A stretch of 37,500 nucleotides of DNA from Paulinella micropora. Taxonomy: Eukaryota; Cercozoa; Imbricatea; Euglyphida; Paulinellidae. The notes beneath the pieces were generated by a model. That model was not told where the DNA came from and searched no databases. It was given only the letters and a program-made list of their open reading frames with translations. Both the position numbers and the translations under genes were made by a program. Where the stretch lies: positions 35,001 through 72,500 of the forward strand of contig WBZZ01006438.1 in NCBI GenBank assembly GCA_019918135.1, written 5' to 3'. Shown here one piece after another: positions 19,709-28,162 of this stretch. Position 1 is the stretch's first letter. Every line of letters starts with the position of its first letter.

Positions 19709-20686
19709 TCACAAATCTAATATTACTTTAGCTTTCTTTTCTCTCTTACTCGTCCTGACATTTCCTTCTATGTCTTCTCTCTTTAACTGTTCTTTTGTTT
19801 TCTTTTCTTTCGTTATTTCTTTTACTTGTTCTTTTATTTGTTTTTCTTCGTCTACCGGTTTGTCAAATTTGGTCTTTAATAATTCCCGGGGGCTTACTAG
19901 CTCATCCGAATTTAATATCAACTTGAAACCGGAACGGCCAACGACTGTATAAATTTGTTTGCTGTATTGCTTGCCGCCTTTAGAAAATAAATTCCTTTTT
20001 AGCTCCTTTCTTACCTTGTCGCCTTTTTCAAATTCGTCTACTAACCCGTCCCGTTGAATACGTTGTTTATTTTTATTTACACCCTTAAATACATCTATCG
20101 GCCGGGCTTTAATCGTTCTATGAAATCGCATATTATAAGCGTCTACCATGTCATTAATATAAGTCAGCCAGTCAAAATTGCCGTTAGTTTCGAATAGTAT
20201 GTCCAACCATCTCCGTATTGTTCTTATAACCCGGTCAACGATAGCAAGCGCCCGATGGTCTCCTATTTCAACAGTCCGATGTTCGACGTTGTTATCTCTG
20301 AAATAATCTTTAACCGCCCCTTTGTATTCACTCCCGCTGTCGGTTGTAATGGAGTCCGGAGTGTATGGTATTGATTTTAAAGCTAAATAAACTTCTTTCG
20401 CCGTTTTGTTTTTAAGCGGTTTAATAATTAAAAATCGACTATGAGTGTCAGTCCAAAACAACATCCAGGCATAGCCTTTATTACCTTTCTTATCTTTCAA
20501 CTTAGACATATCCGCCAAATCTACAAATACTTGTTTAAGTGGTTTGTCCGACCATATTGTATTCCATTTATCAGTCGGTAATCTCTTCTGATAGTGTATT
20601 TCAAGTGCTTGTTGTTCCTTTCTTTCATCCTCATCCTCCGCACCTCCTGGTTAATTGTTCTGCGGATTACTATGTTTGTGGTCCAT
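19709..20686 (-). pseudogene. rve-family integrase of the viral element (in-frame stop near the start)
   Basis: This retroviral-type integrase would insert the element. The core has D1 in FVDLADM (codon 20519-20521), the WTDTHSRF strand, D2 in TTDSGSEYKG, and IVDRVIRTIRR where Glu is usual. The third acidic residue is therefore Asp, 35 residues after D2. C-terminal to the core are a basic SH3/chromo-like segment (FEKGDKVRKELK, KQIYTVVGRSG) and a Lys/Glu tail. The first internal ATG (20509) would remove D1, so the true start must be upstream. The frame is open to just after a TAA at 20651-20653, and an ATG at 20684-20686 lies in the same frame. Either the N-terminus is interrupted by that stop or a non-obvious start is used. 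Confidence 0.85.
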
Positions 20687-20769
20687 CGCAGAGGCAAGCC
20701 TCCGCACCTCTCTTTGGGTTTGAAAGGGCTCGTCCTTTCTAATACTTAATGACACCTAACGCTGTATCC

Positions 20770-20977
20770 TTATATATTAATCTTTCTTTTTTTTTCAAGT
20801 TCAAAACAATAATTAGAACAAAACTCATAAGTATAAAACCGGTCGAAACTGTCATCAATCGCCGTAATCTGTCGGTTCGCTAAACATAAAGTTAGTCCAC
20901 ACACATAACAGCTATTGATATAGATAGTCCATTATGTGTAAACGAACATCGAGCGGTAAATTTTTTATATCCTTCAT
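20770..20977 (-). pseudogene. Small F-box-like/zinc-binding protein, one frame break
   Basis: The start MKDIKNLPLDVRLHIMDYLY looks like the first helices of an F-box (LP-x-D-V-x2-x-I-x2-YL). One base after CAA at 20915-20917 must be skipped to pass a TAG. The frame then gives CYVCG, and later FCSNYCFELEKK, a C-x2-C plus C-x3-C zinc-ribbon-like pair. Together it is about 68 residues. Short proteins joining an F-box-like helix to a Cys cluster occur in giant viruses and their satellites. The gene starts 5 bp after the stop of the upstream gene, so it fits the minus-strand operon-like cluster with the integrase. Confidence 0.55.
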
Positions 20978-20982
20978 CTATA

Positions 20983-21501
20983 TTAGAACTTTAAAAACAT
21001 TTTTGAAATATCATGACTTTCTTTTTTTGTCTTCTCTGGTTGTCCCGCATAAACATTGACATTAACTCGGCTGGACTTCTTACCACCCTTCTTAGGCTTA
21101 GGCTGTTCCTCTTCTTCCTCCTCGCTTTCACTTTCACTCTCGCTTTCTTCTTCCACTTTCTTTTTTACTACTTTCTTCGCCTTCTTCTGTTTAGTCTTAA
21201 GTTTCATACCCGCAACCCGTCGCGCAACGATATCTACAAAGTCCTGTTCAACCTCTTCTTCATCCAAACTGCTTTCATCACTTTTCTCACCATCCCTTCC
21301 ATCTATCATATCCCTCGCCAACTGCTTCTTAGTAATGTGTTCCATCTTTTCATCGTCATTCATCTCTTTAACATTATTAGCCTGTTCCTCAGCGAGTAAT
21401 TCCCTCGCCCTCTCAATTGTTCTCTGCTTAGCCTGGTTCTTCTTCGCCTCCCAACCCTTTTCAAGGTTCTTCATCGCAACCTCTCTATTACCTCTTGGCA
21501 T
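20983..21501 (-). CDS. Charged coiled-coil hypothetical protein, 172 aa
   Basis: This highly charged protein starts MPRGNREVAMKNLEKGWEAK and is helical through residue about 110 (ERARELLAEEQANN). A Lys-rich stretch follows (KLKTKQKKAKKVVKKK), then an alternating Glu/Ser acidic run (EEESESESESEEEEEE) and a basic tail with VNVNVYAG. It has the look of a nucleic-acid-associated or scaffolding protein, but no family is recognised. Intact. It diverges from the fibre gene across an 84-bp AT-rich gap, and heads the minus-strand cluster leading to the integrase. Confidence 0.65.
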   Translation of the reverse strand: MPRGNREVAMKNLEKGWEAKKNQAKQRTIERARELLAEEQANNVKEMNDDEKMEHITKKQLARDMIDGRDGEKSDESSLDEEEVEQDFVDIVARRVAGMKLKTKQKKAKKVVKKKVEEESESESESEEEEEEQPKPKKGGKKSSRVNVNVYAGQPEKTKKESHDISKMFLKF

Positions 21502-21585
21502 TTTATGACTTGTTTATATTATCATACAAAATAATATTATTTAGTTTTTATTAATAAACAATTTCTTAACAAATATACAGTAATA
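21502..21585. promoter_or_regulatory. Divergent promoter region between minus-strand cluster and fibre gene
   Basis: These 84 bp are over 80% A+T and separate two genes transcribed away from each other. TATATTATC, ATAATATTATTTAG and TTTTTATTAATAAAC blocks are present. Promoters for both directions must lie here, because the neighbouring genes are otherwise closely packed. Confidence 0.45.
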
Positions 21586-24473
21586 ATGTCGCAATTTAAA
21601 AGTTTATTAGGCCTTAATGAGTTGGCCGTCGATAGTCTAAATATACTTAACTTAGACCTTACCAACACGAACATAGTGGGCTTAAACACAGATAGAGTGC
21701 CAGAAGATGCTGACCCTGTAAACCTCTACTATACTGACGGCCGATTTGACACACGACTGGCTACTAAAAGCACGGGGGACATTAAAGAAGGAAGCCGTTT
21801 ATACTATACAGAACAACGGGTTTCAAATAATGCTGATGTCTATGCCTCAACTCAACACCGCTCTAATACATCCAACCCGCACCAAACCAGCCTATACAAT
21901 TTGATAGACACCAACATATCAGCACAAGCGGTCGGCCAATACTTAACTTACAACGATGTTGACGGCAAATGGAGGAATACTTACCTCGGGTCAATTGACA
22001 CTATCTCCGATGTAGTCATAACCACACCAATCGCCGCCAATAGTTATCTCACATACAATTCAATAAACTGGGTAAATAAAACCTTTCCGATAAATGTTGA
22101 TGAATTCGGCAATATTAGTATGGGCGGAACTTTGAATATAACAGGAGTAAATTTACTAAATACAAAAGATGTCGATGATTGGATAACAGAACACGAGGCA
22201 AATAATGCGAAAATATCAGCGGACGGCTCAATTAATACACACAGCGATGTATTAATAACAGGCACACCCTCAGATAACCAATTACATTTATTCAACTGGA
22301 CAATGGAGAAATGTGGCTCCACCTTTTCTTAGATTAGATGGCTCCGTTAATATGGCAGGAGCATTAAATATGGGCGGTTTTGCTATTTCAGGTGCTTCAA
22401 CATATAATGGAATTAATCTTTCAAATCTGGCAGTTGATAGCACGGTGGTTAAAATCACGGGGGACCAAACAATAGCAGGAACTAAAACATTTAGCGACAA
22501 AATAACGATAGCACAAGATAAACCATTAATCATGGGAAGAACAACAAGAGGATTGGCGGCAATACACAGGAGGATTAGAATTGTACGGGACGTCAGGTGT
22601 AGCTGGGCCGCATATACAAGCATTTACAACAGCTAATCCAAATTATCCTTGTTTTCAATTAATTAACAACGGACACAGCAATGTAGCATTAAAATTTGAT
22701 TGTTATTGGGACGGAGCAGTTAATGATAAGTCAAGTTCTGCTACTTCAAATTTTATGATAGCTAAGGGAACTAATCTCCTTTTTCAATACGCATCAGGAG
22801 TGGCAGTAGGAAGCAATATAACCTTTAATACCGCAATCGACATTAATAGCACATCGGGTTTATTAACGACGAAGGCGATTACGGCGAGCGGGGCGATTAC
22901 AGCGAATGCGGGAATATCCGTTGTTAATAGTACGGCGGACATAAGAGGAGAAGCAAGGACAGGAACTCACGCTACGCCAGTCGGCTTATATGTCTCCGCC
23001 AATCTTGGTCAATCTTCTGCTGGTATTGAATTCAGACACAGCAACGGCACACAGGGAGTTGGATTTGGTTATAATTCAATATATGCCACGGGAAGCAGTG
23101 CCAATGTCGAGTTAAATTTATATTCGAAAGGTTCAAGTCTAATCTATGCGAGAAATGCTCTAACAGCAAGTGCGGGGGTTTCAACAACAACATTAACGGC
23201 GAGTGGATTATTGACGGCAACTGGAGGTTCTAGCATAGTTATACAAGGAAATACAAATGGCGGTAATACAAGAGGCATATTTTTGTGGGACACAGGCAAC
23301 ACGAATTATGGTATTTATATGGCTTCAAATGGAGGAGGCGCAAACACCAGAAGTCTAGCAGGAGGATCGGCAGTTGCTGGAAACGATTTTACTTCCTTCG
23401 CCGTTAGATTTAGAGTAAGCAATGTTTCCACCGATGGCTTTACATGGGAGAACTCTTCGGAACAATTGTTAATGTCATTGAACGGGGCGAACGGGACTTT
23501 ATGGACAAAAGGATTAATTACAGCGAGTGCGGGGGTATCGACAACAACACTTACCGCGAGTGGAAGAGTATCCAATTTAACGGCAGGGGCTACTTGTTCA
23601 TTAAGCATACAGGGAGGTAATGATGGAACTAGTAATTACGGGCTATGGTTGTGGAATTATCTTGATTATAATTATTCTTTGTATATGGCATCTTCTGGCG
23701 CTAGTAAAGCATTCGGAAATGGAACCGCGTGTGCTGGCAACGACTTTACTGGCCGATATATTAGAATGAGAATTTATCCAGACGCTACTCAGGGATTTAT
23801 ATGGGAAACGTCAAGCGAAATTCTATTAATGTCATTAAATGGACTAAATGGAACTTTATACACAAAAGGCAACATAAGCATAAACGGGGCGTTGGCAGCA
23901 ACGCAATCTTATGTAGACACAAAAGACGGACAAAATGTGAAACTAACAGGAGACCAAACAATAACGGGAATTAAAATATTTAATGGAACGAGAAATGATA
24001 TAAGAGCACTAAATTTGTTAAGCCAAGCAGATTTTAATAACGTGGATATCATTAATGGCGGAAATATCACATATAACGGAGCGCGGATACTAAACCAGAA
24101 CGGAGGAGACGCATTCTTTTCGCAGACAACAGGAGATTGGCAGTCTTTCTTATACACTTTAAACACTGCCTCAAGTGGAACCGCAGACCAAAGAGGTTAT
24201 GTATTTACGAATATCGCGTATGACGTAGCAAAAGGAGCAGGTCTTTATATTTCAAAACTTACAGACGCCAAATTCGTTTCGTCTGATATCGTCCGGTTTA
24301 ACAACGCAGGCGGTATGCGGTTTTATGGCGCCTTAGACATGAATTCTAACAATATAACAAATGGTGGAACAATAACAGGAACAACAATTACTTCTACTGC
24401 TGGCATGACAACGACAACATTAACGGCGAGTGATAACATAGTAGTCGGAGCAGGTAAAAAAATATACACGGCA
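21586..24473 (+). pseudogene. Phage-tail-fibre-like adhesin (two frame breaks, 3' end fused to ATPase)
   Basis: This is a long repetitive beta-rich virion fibre. The N-terminal part contains NLYYTDGRFDTRLATKSTGD and LYYTEQRV, the phage distal-fibre signature, followed by SNPHQTSLYNL. Later come KITGDQTIAGTKTF-type strands and at least two divergent copies of a roughly 100-residue module with CAGNDFT, SSEILLMSLNG and LTASAGVSTTTLTASG linkers. Reading requires an extra-base skip near 22297 and another near 22567, giving three frames (21586-22332, 22313-22636, 22581 on). Downstream the frame runs without a stop into ATPase sequence, so the fibre C-terminus (normally the receptor-binding tip or chaperone) is missing. 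Likely role: attachment to the host cell or a helper virus. Confidence 0.8.
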
Positions 24474-25151
24474 CTGTTCGAAATCCTGAAACGAACGACG
24501 GACAAAAAGACCCGCATTGTCATAGTCGCCAGCACGATACACAAGGACCACATTTACAAAGAAATGGTTAAGCACTTCAAGAAGAAGGCAAACCCGATGG
24601 CGATATACACATATTTGAAAACGGAAGGCTACAGTGTGATTGATTACGAGTTAGACAAGCTGAATAAACCTGACGAAGAGCAAGAAGAAGGAGAGATTGT
24701 ACAGGACGGTAAAGAAGAACCGAAGCCGAAGTTTTTATACTTTGGTCAAGAGGGTGAAAAGAAGAAATCAGAAGCCCCCGCCGAGAGACCGTCTAAGTAT
24801 CAAACTCCAGAAGTCGTGTTCGTGCTAGATGACCTCGGCTCAGGTTTAAGGGATAAGTCCGTAAGCGACCTGTTGAAAAAAAATAGACACTATAAGTCAA
24901 AAGTGATTATGAGCTCGCAGTATCTAAACGACTTACGGCCTGAGGCGATTAAACAGCTTGACTACCTCCTTATTTTTCCTGGTCAGAGTGTTGATAAAAT
25001 AGAACTCGTATACAAGCATTTGGACCTCGGCTACGACCTCGACTACTTCATTGAAAAATATCACGAGGCGACGAAAGAGAGGTTTAACTTTTTGTATGTT
25101 GATGCGGTTTCTGATGAACTACGGCAAAATTTTAATAAACGATTTTTGTAA
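24474..25151 (+). pseudogene. A32/FtsK-HerA-type packaging ATPase lacking the P-loop (fused to fibre)
   Basis: The last 225 codons of the 856-codon frame change abruptly from Thr/Ser/Gly-rich fibre to a charged ATPase. Visible are TRIVIVASTIHKDHIYKEM (post-P-loop strand), the Walker B strand VVFVLDDLGSG (about 24811-24843), KVIMSSQYLND (sensor strand), and the terminal FNFLYVDAVSDELRQNFN typical of Polinton-like virus and virophage genome-packaging ATPases. The usual N-terminal GxxxxGK(S/T) is not there. The only similar string, VVGAGKK, belongs to the fibre repeat and lacks the first Gly and the Ser/Thr. As written it could not hydrolyse ATP. A deletion between the two genes joined them in frame. 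Confidence 0.78.
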
Positions 25152-25163
25152 TTTATTATTAAT

Positions 25164-25185
25164 TATTTTTTTTTCATATATTATA
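25164..25185 (+). promoter_or_regulatory. T-tract plus ATATA motif before the small basic protein gene
   Basis: An uninterrupted run of nine T is followed by CATATATTATA directly before the ATG at 25186. The same arrangement (7-9 T then ATATA within about 5-15 nt) precedes other virion-block genes (25541, 28111, 29717, 31050), suggesting a shared promoter or termination/initiation element. Confidence 0.45.
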
Positions 25186-25506
25186 ATGGTCGTGAAAACA
25201 ACGAGGGTTCAAGTCATTCCAACAGTCAGAAAAATAACAAGAAACTCAAGCACAATGGCGGGCGGAAAAAAGAAAACTGGTCGCAAGACACAAAAGGGTT
25301 CTGGGCAGAAGGGAGGTAAAATAAACTGGGAAAAGGTCGGCAATACATTTAGGAATATTAATAACTATTTGAAAAAGGACAAAACAATCTCTCGCTTCGC
25401 TGGAGCTTTGGATAGAGTTGGCGTTCCTTATGCTGGCAAAGTTCAAAAGGTTGCGAGCGATATGGGATACTGTAAGCAACGCGGCCGTGGAGCACTTAAA
25501 TTTTAA
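25186..25506 (+). CDS. Small basic virion-type protein, 106 aa
   Basis: It is very basic, with a Lys/Gly-rich stretch GGKKKTGRKTQKGSGQKGGK (residues about 25-45), then an amphipathic-looking region INWEKVGNTFRNINNYLKK and GVPYAGKVQKVASDMGYCKQ, and a basic end. The start is the ATG at 25186; an earlier in-frame opening would overlap the ATPase. Its place between ATPase and protease equals that of a small unassigned gene in mavirus. It resembles the short basic proteins of adenovirus-like virions that condense DNA or disrupt membranes after protease cleavage. That role is inference only. The gene is intact. Confidence 0.65.
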   Translation: MVVKTTRVQVIPTVRKITRNSSTMAGGKKKTGRKTQKGSGQKGGKINWEKVGNTFRNINNYLKKDKTISRFAGALDRVGVPYAGKVQKVASDMGYCKQRGRGALKF

Positions 25507-25540
25507 AACCCCGCAGATAATATTAAACTAAACTTTCTAT

Positions 25541-25560
25541 TATTTTTTTACATTAATATA
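25541..25560 (+). promoter_or_regulatory. T-tract plus ATATA motif before the protease gene
   Basis: TATTTTTTTACATTAATATA lies immediately upstream of the ATG at 25562, matching the arrangement before the MCP, surface-protein and small-basic-protein genes. Confidence 0.45.
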
Positions 25561-25561
25561 C

Positions 25562-27182
25562 ATGAAGACGAGAAAGAAACTTAAACAACGACCGCCGAGG
25601 ATATACAGAACAAAGGATGGTCGGCCATATAATATTATCAAAGTAAAAGGCAAACGAGCATATCTAAACTTTGGAAAGAAAACAAATGACTTATCAACGC
25701 TTCAAATTGTTAAGCTATTTATGAAATATTTAGGCAGGCCGAAGAGGGCGAAGACAAAGAAGGAAGACTTACGAAAGGTTCAAAGCCTGTCGGAGATTGA
25801 ACAGAACACAAGAACCGCAATTCAAGACCACTTAGACAAACTTAAACAAGAAAAGTATGAAGGTATTGAGGCTATTGATAAAAAGGAAAAGTCAGCACGA
25901 GAAGAAGCAGAAGCGGAGAAGAAAAGGCAGGAAAGAAAAGACATAGCCGATGCTAAGGAAAGAAAAGAGGTGTTGGACAGGGAACATAAAAGAGAACTGG
26001 CGGAGGCTAAAGAAAGACAGGAAGAAAAGAACCGTGAACTCAGGAAAGAGCAACAACTTATTAAGGAATTACTAACAGAACGGAGAACTAAGCAAGGACT
26101 ATTAACAGCACCTGTCGAAGAAAAAACGCCAAAAAAAAGCTCCAAAAGCATCTCCAAGCGGAATAACTGATATAACTGATGAAGTAAATAAGCAAGCAAA
26201 AGATTTGAAAGACGAAAAGAGAAAAAGAATTATTGATGCTATGTTTACAGAGGGTATGAGATTACAACGAAAAAATACTGGAAAACCTAAACATAACGCC
26301 GTAGTAAATAGCCTCATAAAAGCAGGCATCGATATTAAAATTGTAAAACCAAAAGGCCAAAAGAAAAATTATTCAGAGACATTGAAACAATGGTTGTACA
26401 CTCAAAAATTTACAGAAAAAATAACTTCTCCTGAGGATGGATGGGACACACTAGATAAACTTCTAAAAGAAAAGAAAACACCCCAGTCAAAACAACCACC
26501 ATCCACACCGACACCCCAGCCAATCCCTAATTCACCCGAGGCTAAACAGCTAATATTTGAGTTGACACAGGGACAAGCACCCGCGCCAACAGATACACAA
26601 GCACCACCCCCAGACCAACAACCACCCCCAGACCAACCACAACCACCACCCTTAGAAAACGACACTCCGCAAGATGGAACAGGCCCCGGGGTTGACGGTT
26701 TAATGACGCACGAAATAAACGAGATTATGAAAAAACATAAGTGGTTTCTCGGCACAGTTCCCAGCGATCAGCTCAACACTTTGAACCCTGGAAGCAGAAA
26801 GCGATACGGCTTCATAATGAACTTAGACCGCCATAATCAAGGAGGCTCGCACTGGATAGCAGTTTGGATTTCTTTGAATGGAGACAGGGCTGTTGAAGTT
26901 TATGATCCGTTAGCAGAATATGAGCCGACTGAACTTTTCCAGCAACAAATGAAACAGCTGTTAAATAAAAGCCGTCCTGATAGTTATTTATTAATGAAGG
27001 TCAATCAAGTAAAACAACAGAGTGATACCTCTGATACATGCGGATGGCACAGTATGCGTTTTCTTTTAGAGCGGGCGAAAGGAACCCGATTTAAATTTGC
27101 CAGCGGATGGACTGATTTGAAGGAGAAGGAGGCGGAGGAGTTGAAATCGCAGAACGGCTACGGCTTTGATACATACATCTGA
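25562..27182 (+). pseudogene. Adenain/Ulp1-type cysteine protease with coiled-coil N-terminus (one frame break)
   Basis: This is the maturation protease of the capsid system. The first 200 codons (25562-26170) are basic then strongly coiled-coil (EKKRQERKDIADAKERKEV). An eight-A run (26131-26138) holds one base too many. Skipping it joins without interruption to the frame that continues at 26205, passing a TAG-free linker. The second part has a Pro/Gln/Thr-rich spacer (about 26490-26660) and then the catalytic domain, with His in GGSHWIAVW, Asp in VEVYDPLAEY, Gln in KQQSDTSD and Cys in DTCGWHSM (Cys codon about 27039-27041). The total would be about 540 residues. The catalytic residues are all present, so only the frame break compromises it. 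Confidence 0.85.
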
Positions 27183-27275
27183 ACCCCCTCCGTTGTGGTA
27201 ATTAAAACAAAAAAATATATTTTCCTATATATACGAACCTTTTGAAAAAGCTTCACCAAAACCCGTGGAGGTGCG

Positions 27276-28091
27276 ATGGAGTATAGGGGAGGCAGGAGCT
27301 CTAACATTTACTATGTCAAGAGCAAAAATAGGATAAACGGCACGGACAGTGATTTCACTCACTCCATTGATATGAAATCGCTAGACAACCCGACACACTG
27401 TAAAATTTTACATATCTATGTGCCGAAGTCGTATTACTCTGTGGCAAGTCCATACAATACTTTTATTCTGAGTGAGAATGGCAACGAGGCGCTTATTACG
27501 ATATCTGAGGGCAACTACACAATGAACAACTTAAAAAATAAGCTGGCCGAAGTGCTAACCGCGGAAAGCCCCAACGACTACACATACACAATAACAAGCA
27601 ACAACACAAACACTGATCCAGAAGATGGTAAGCTATTATTTACTGTGGCGAACAATCCAATTAACATTCAACCGCGGTTTGTATTTGATGACGAAACTCG
27701 CATTCACGAAATTATGGGGTTTGAGCGGTCCTCTACTTATTTCTTCGCTAATAATACACTGAGGTCTCCAAATGTCATAATCTTGACGGGTGAAAAAACA
27801 TTGTATTTACAGTCGGATTTAGTAGGTGAAGGTGATAACCACGTGCTACAAGAGATATACACGGCTAATGAAATCCCGTTCGGTTCTGTTATCTACGATG
27901 GAAGCGGGTCGGAGTATGGCAAAAGACTGTCCGCCAATGCAAACAATGTATTTAGGTTTTACTTAACAGACGAAAACGACCAACCAATTAACCTAAACGG
28001 GCTCGGTATTGTAATGACGCTATTAATTTATCGCGAAACGAATTATTTTGATTTATTTAATTCATTTTTTAATTTGTTGAAAAACCGTTAA
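27276..28091 (+). CDS. Minor capsid (penton) protein, 271 aa
   Basis: This is a single jelly-roll penton-type protein. Recognition rests on the start NIYYVKSKNRINGTDSDFTH, the strand pair HIYVPKSYYSV with YNTFILSENG, the segment ITISEGNYTMNNLKNKLAE, and the terminal RFYLTDENDQPINLNGLGIVM. This layout is shared by mCP of Polinton-like viruses and virophages. Its length is in the usual 250-380 range. It lies directly between protease and MCP as in mavirus. Intact, with no frame break. The gap upstream (27183-27275) has an A/T-rich stretch, ATATATACGAACC, that may be its promoter. Confidence 0.78.
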   Translation: MEYRGGRSSNIYYVKSKNRINGTDSDFTHSIDMKSLDNPTHCKILHIYVPKSYYSVASPYNTFILSENGNEALITISEGNYTMNNLKNKLAEVLTAESPNDYTYTITSNNTNTDPEDGKLLFTVANNPINIQPRFVFDDETRIHEIMGFERSSTYFFANNTLRSPNVIILTGEKTLYLQSDLVGEGDNHVLQEIYTANEIPFGSVIYDGSGSEYGKRLSANANNVFRFYLTDENDQPINLNGLGIVMTLLIYRETNYFDLFNSFFNLLKNR

Positions 28092-28110
28092 TAAGGAATA
28101 TTATAATTAT

Positions 28111-28162
28111 TTATTTTTTTATCCATAAGATATAGCGACCTTTGATCGTAAGTTTACAAAAA
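28111..28162 (+). promoter_or_regulatory. MCP promoter/leader with T-tract, ATATA and GATCGTAAG
   Basis: TTATTTTTTTATCC is followed by AAGATATAGCGACCTTTGATC and then GATCGTAAG (28144-28152), 10 nt before the ATG. GATCGTAAG with a following TTACA occurs again just before the gene at 29779, and CGACCTTTGA resembles CGAACCTTTTGA upstream of the mCP gene. Confidence 0.5.

Noticed and set aside
20651..20653. Ciliate-like code with TAA read as sense in the integrase
   Set aside because: Most other viral genes end at TAA, TAG or TGA at plausible protein ends, and no general pattern of in-frame TAA is seen.
24432..24458. VVGAGKK as a functional Walker A motif of the ATPase
   Set aside because: It lacks the leading Gly/Ala at the required spacing and the Ser/Thr after Lys, and fits the fibre repeat better.
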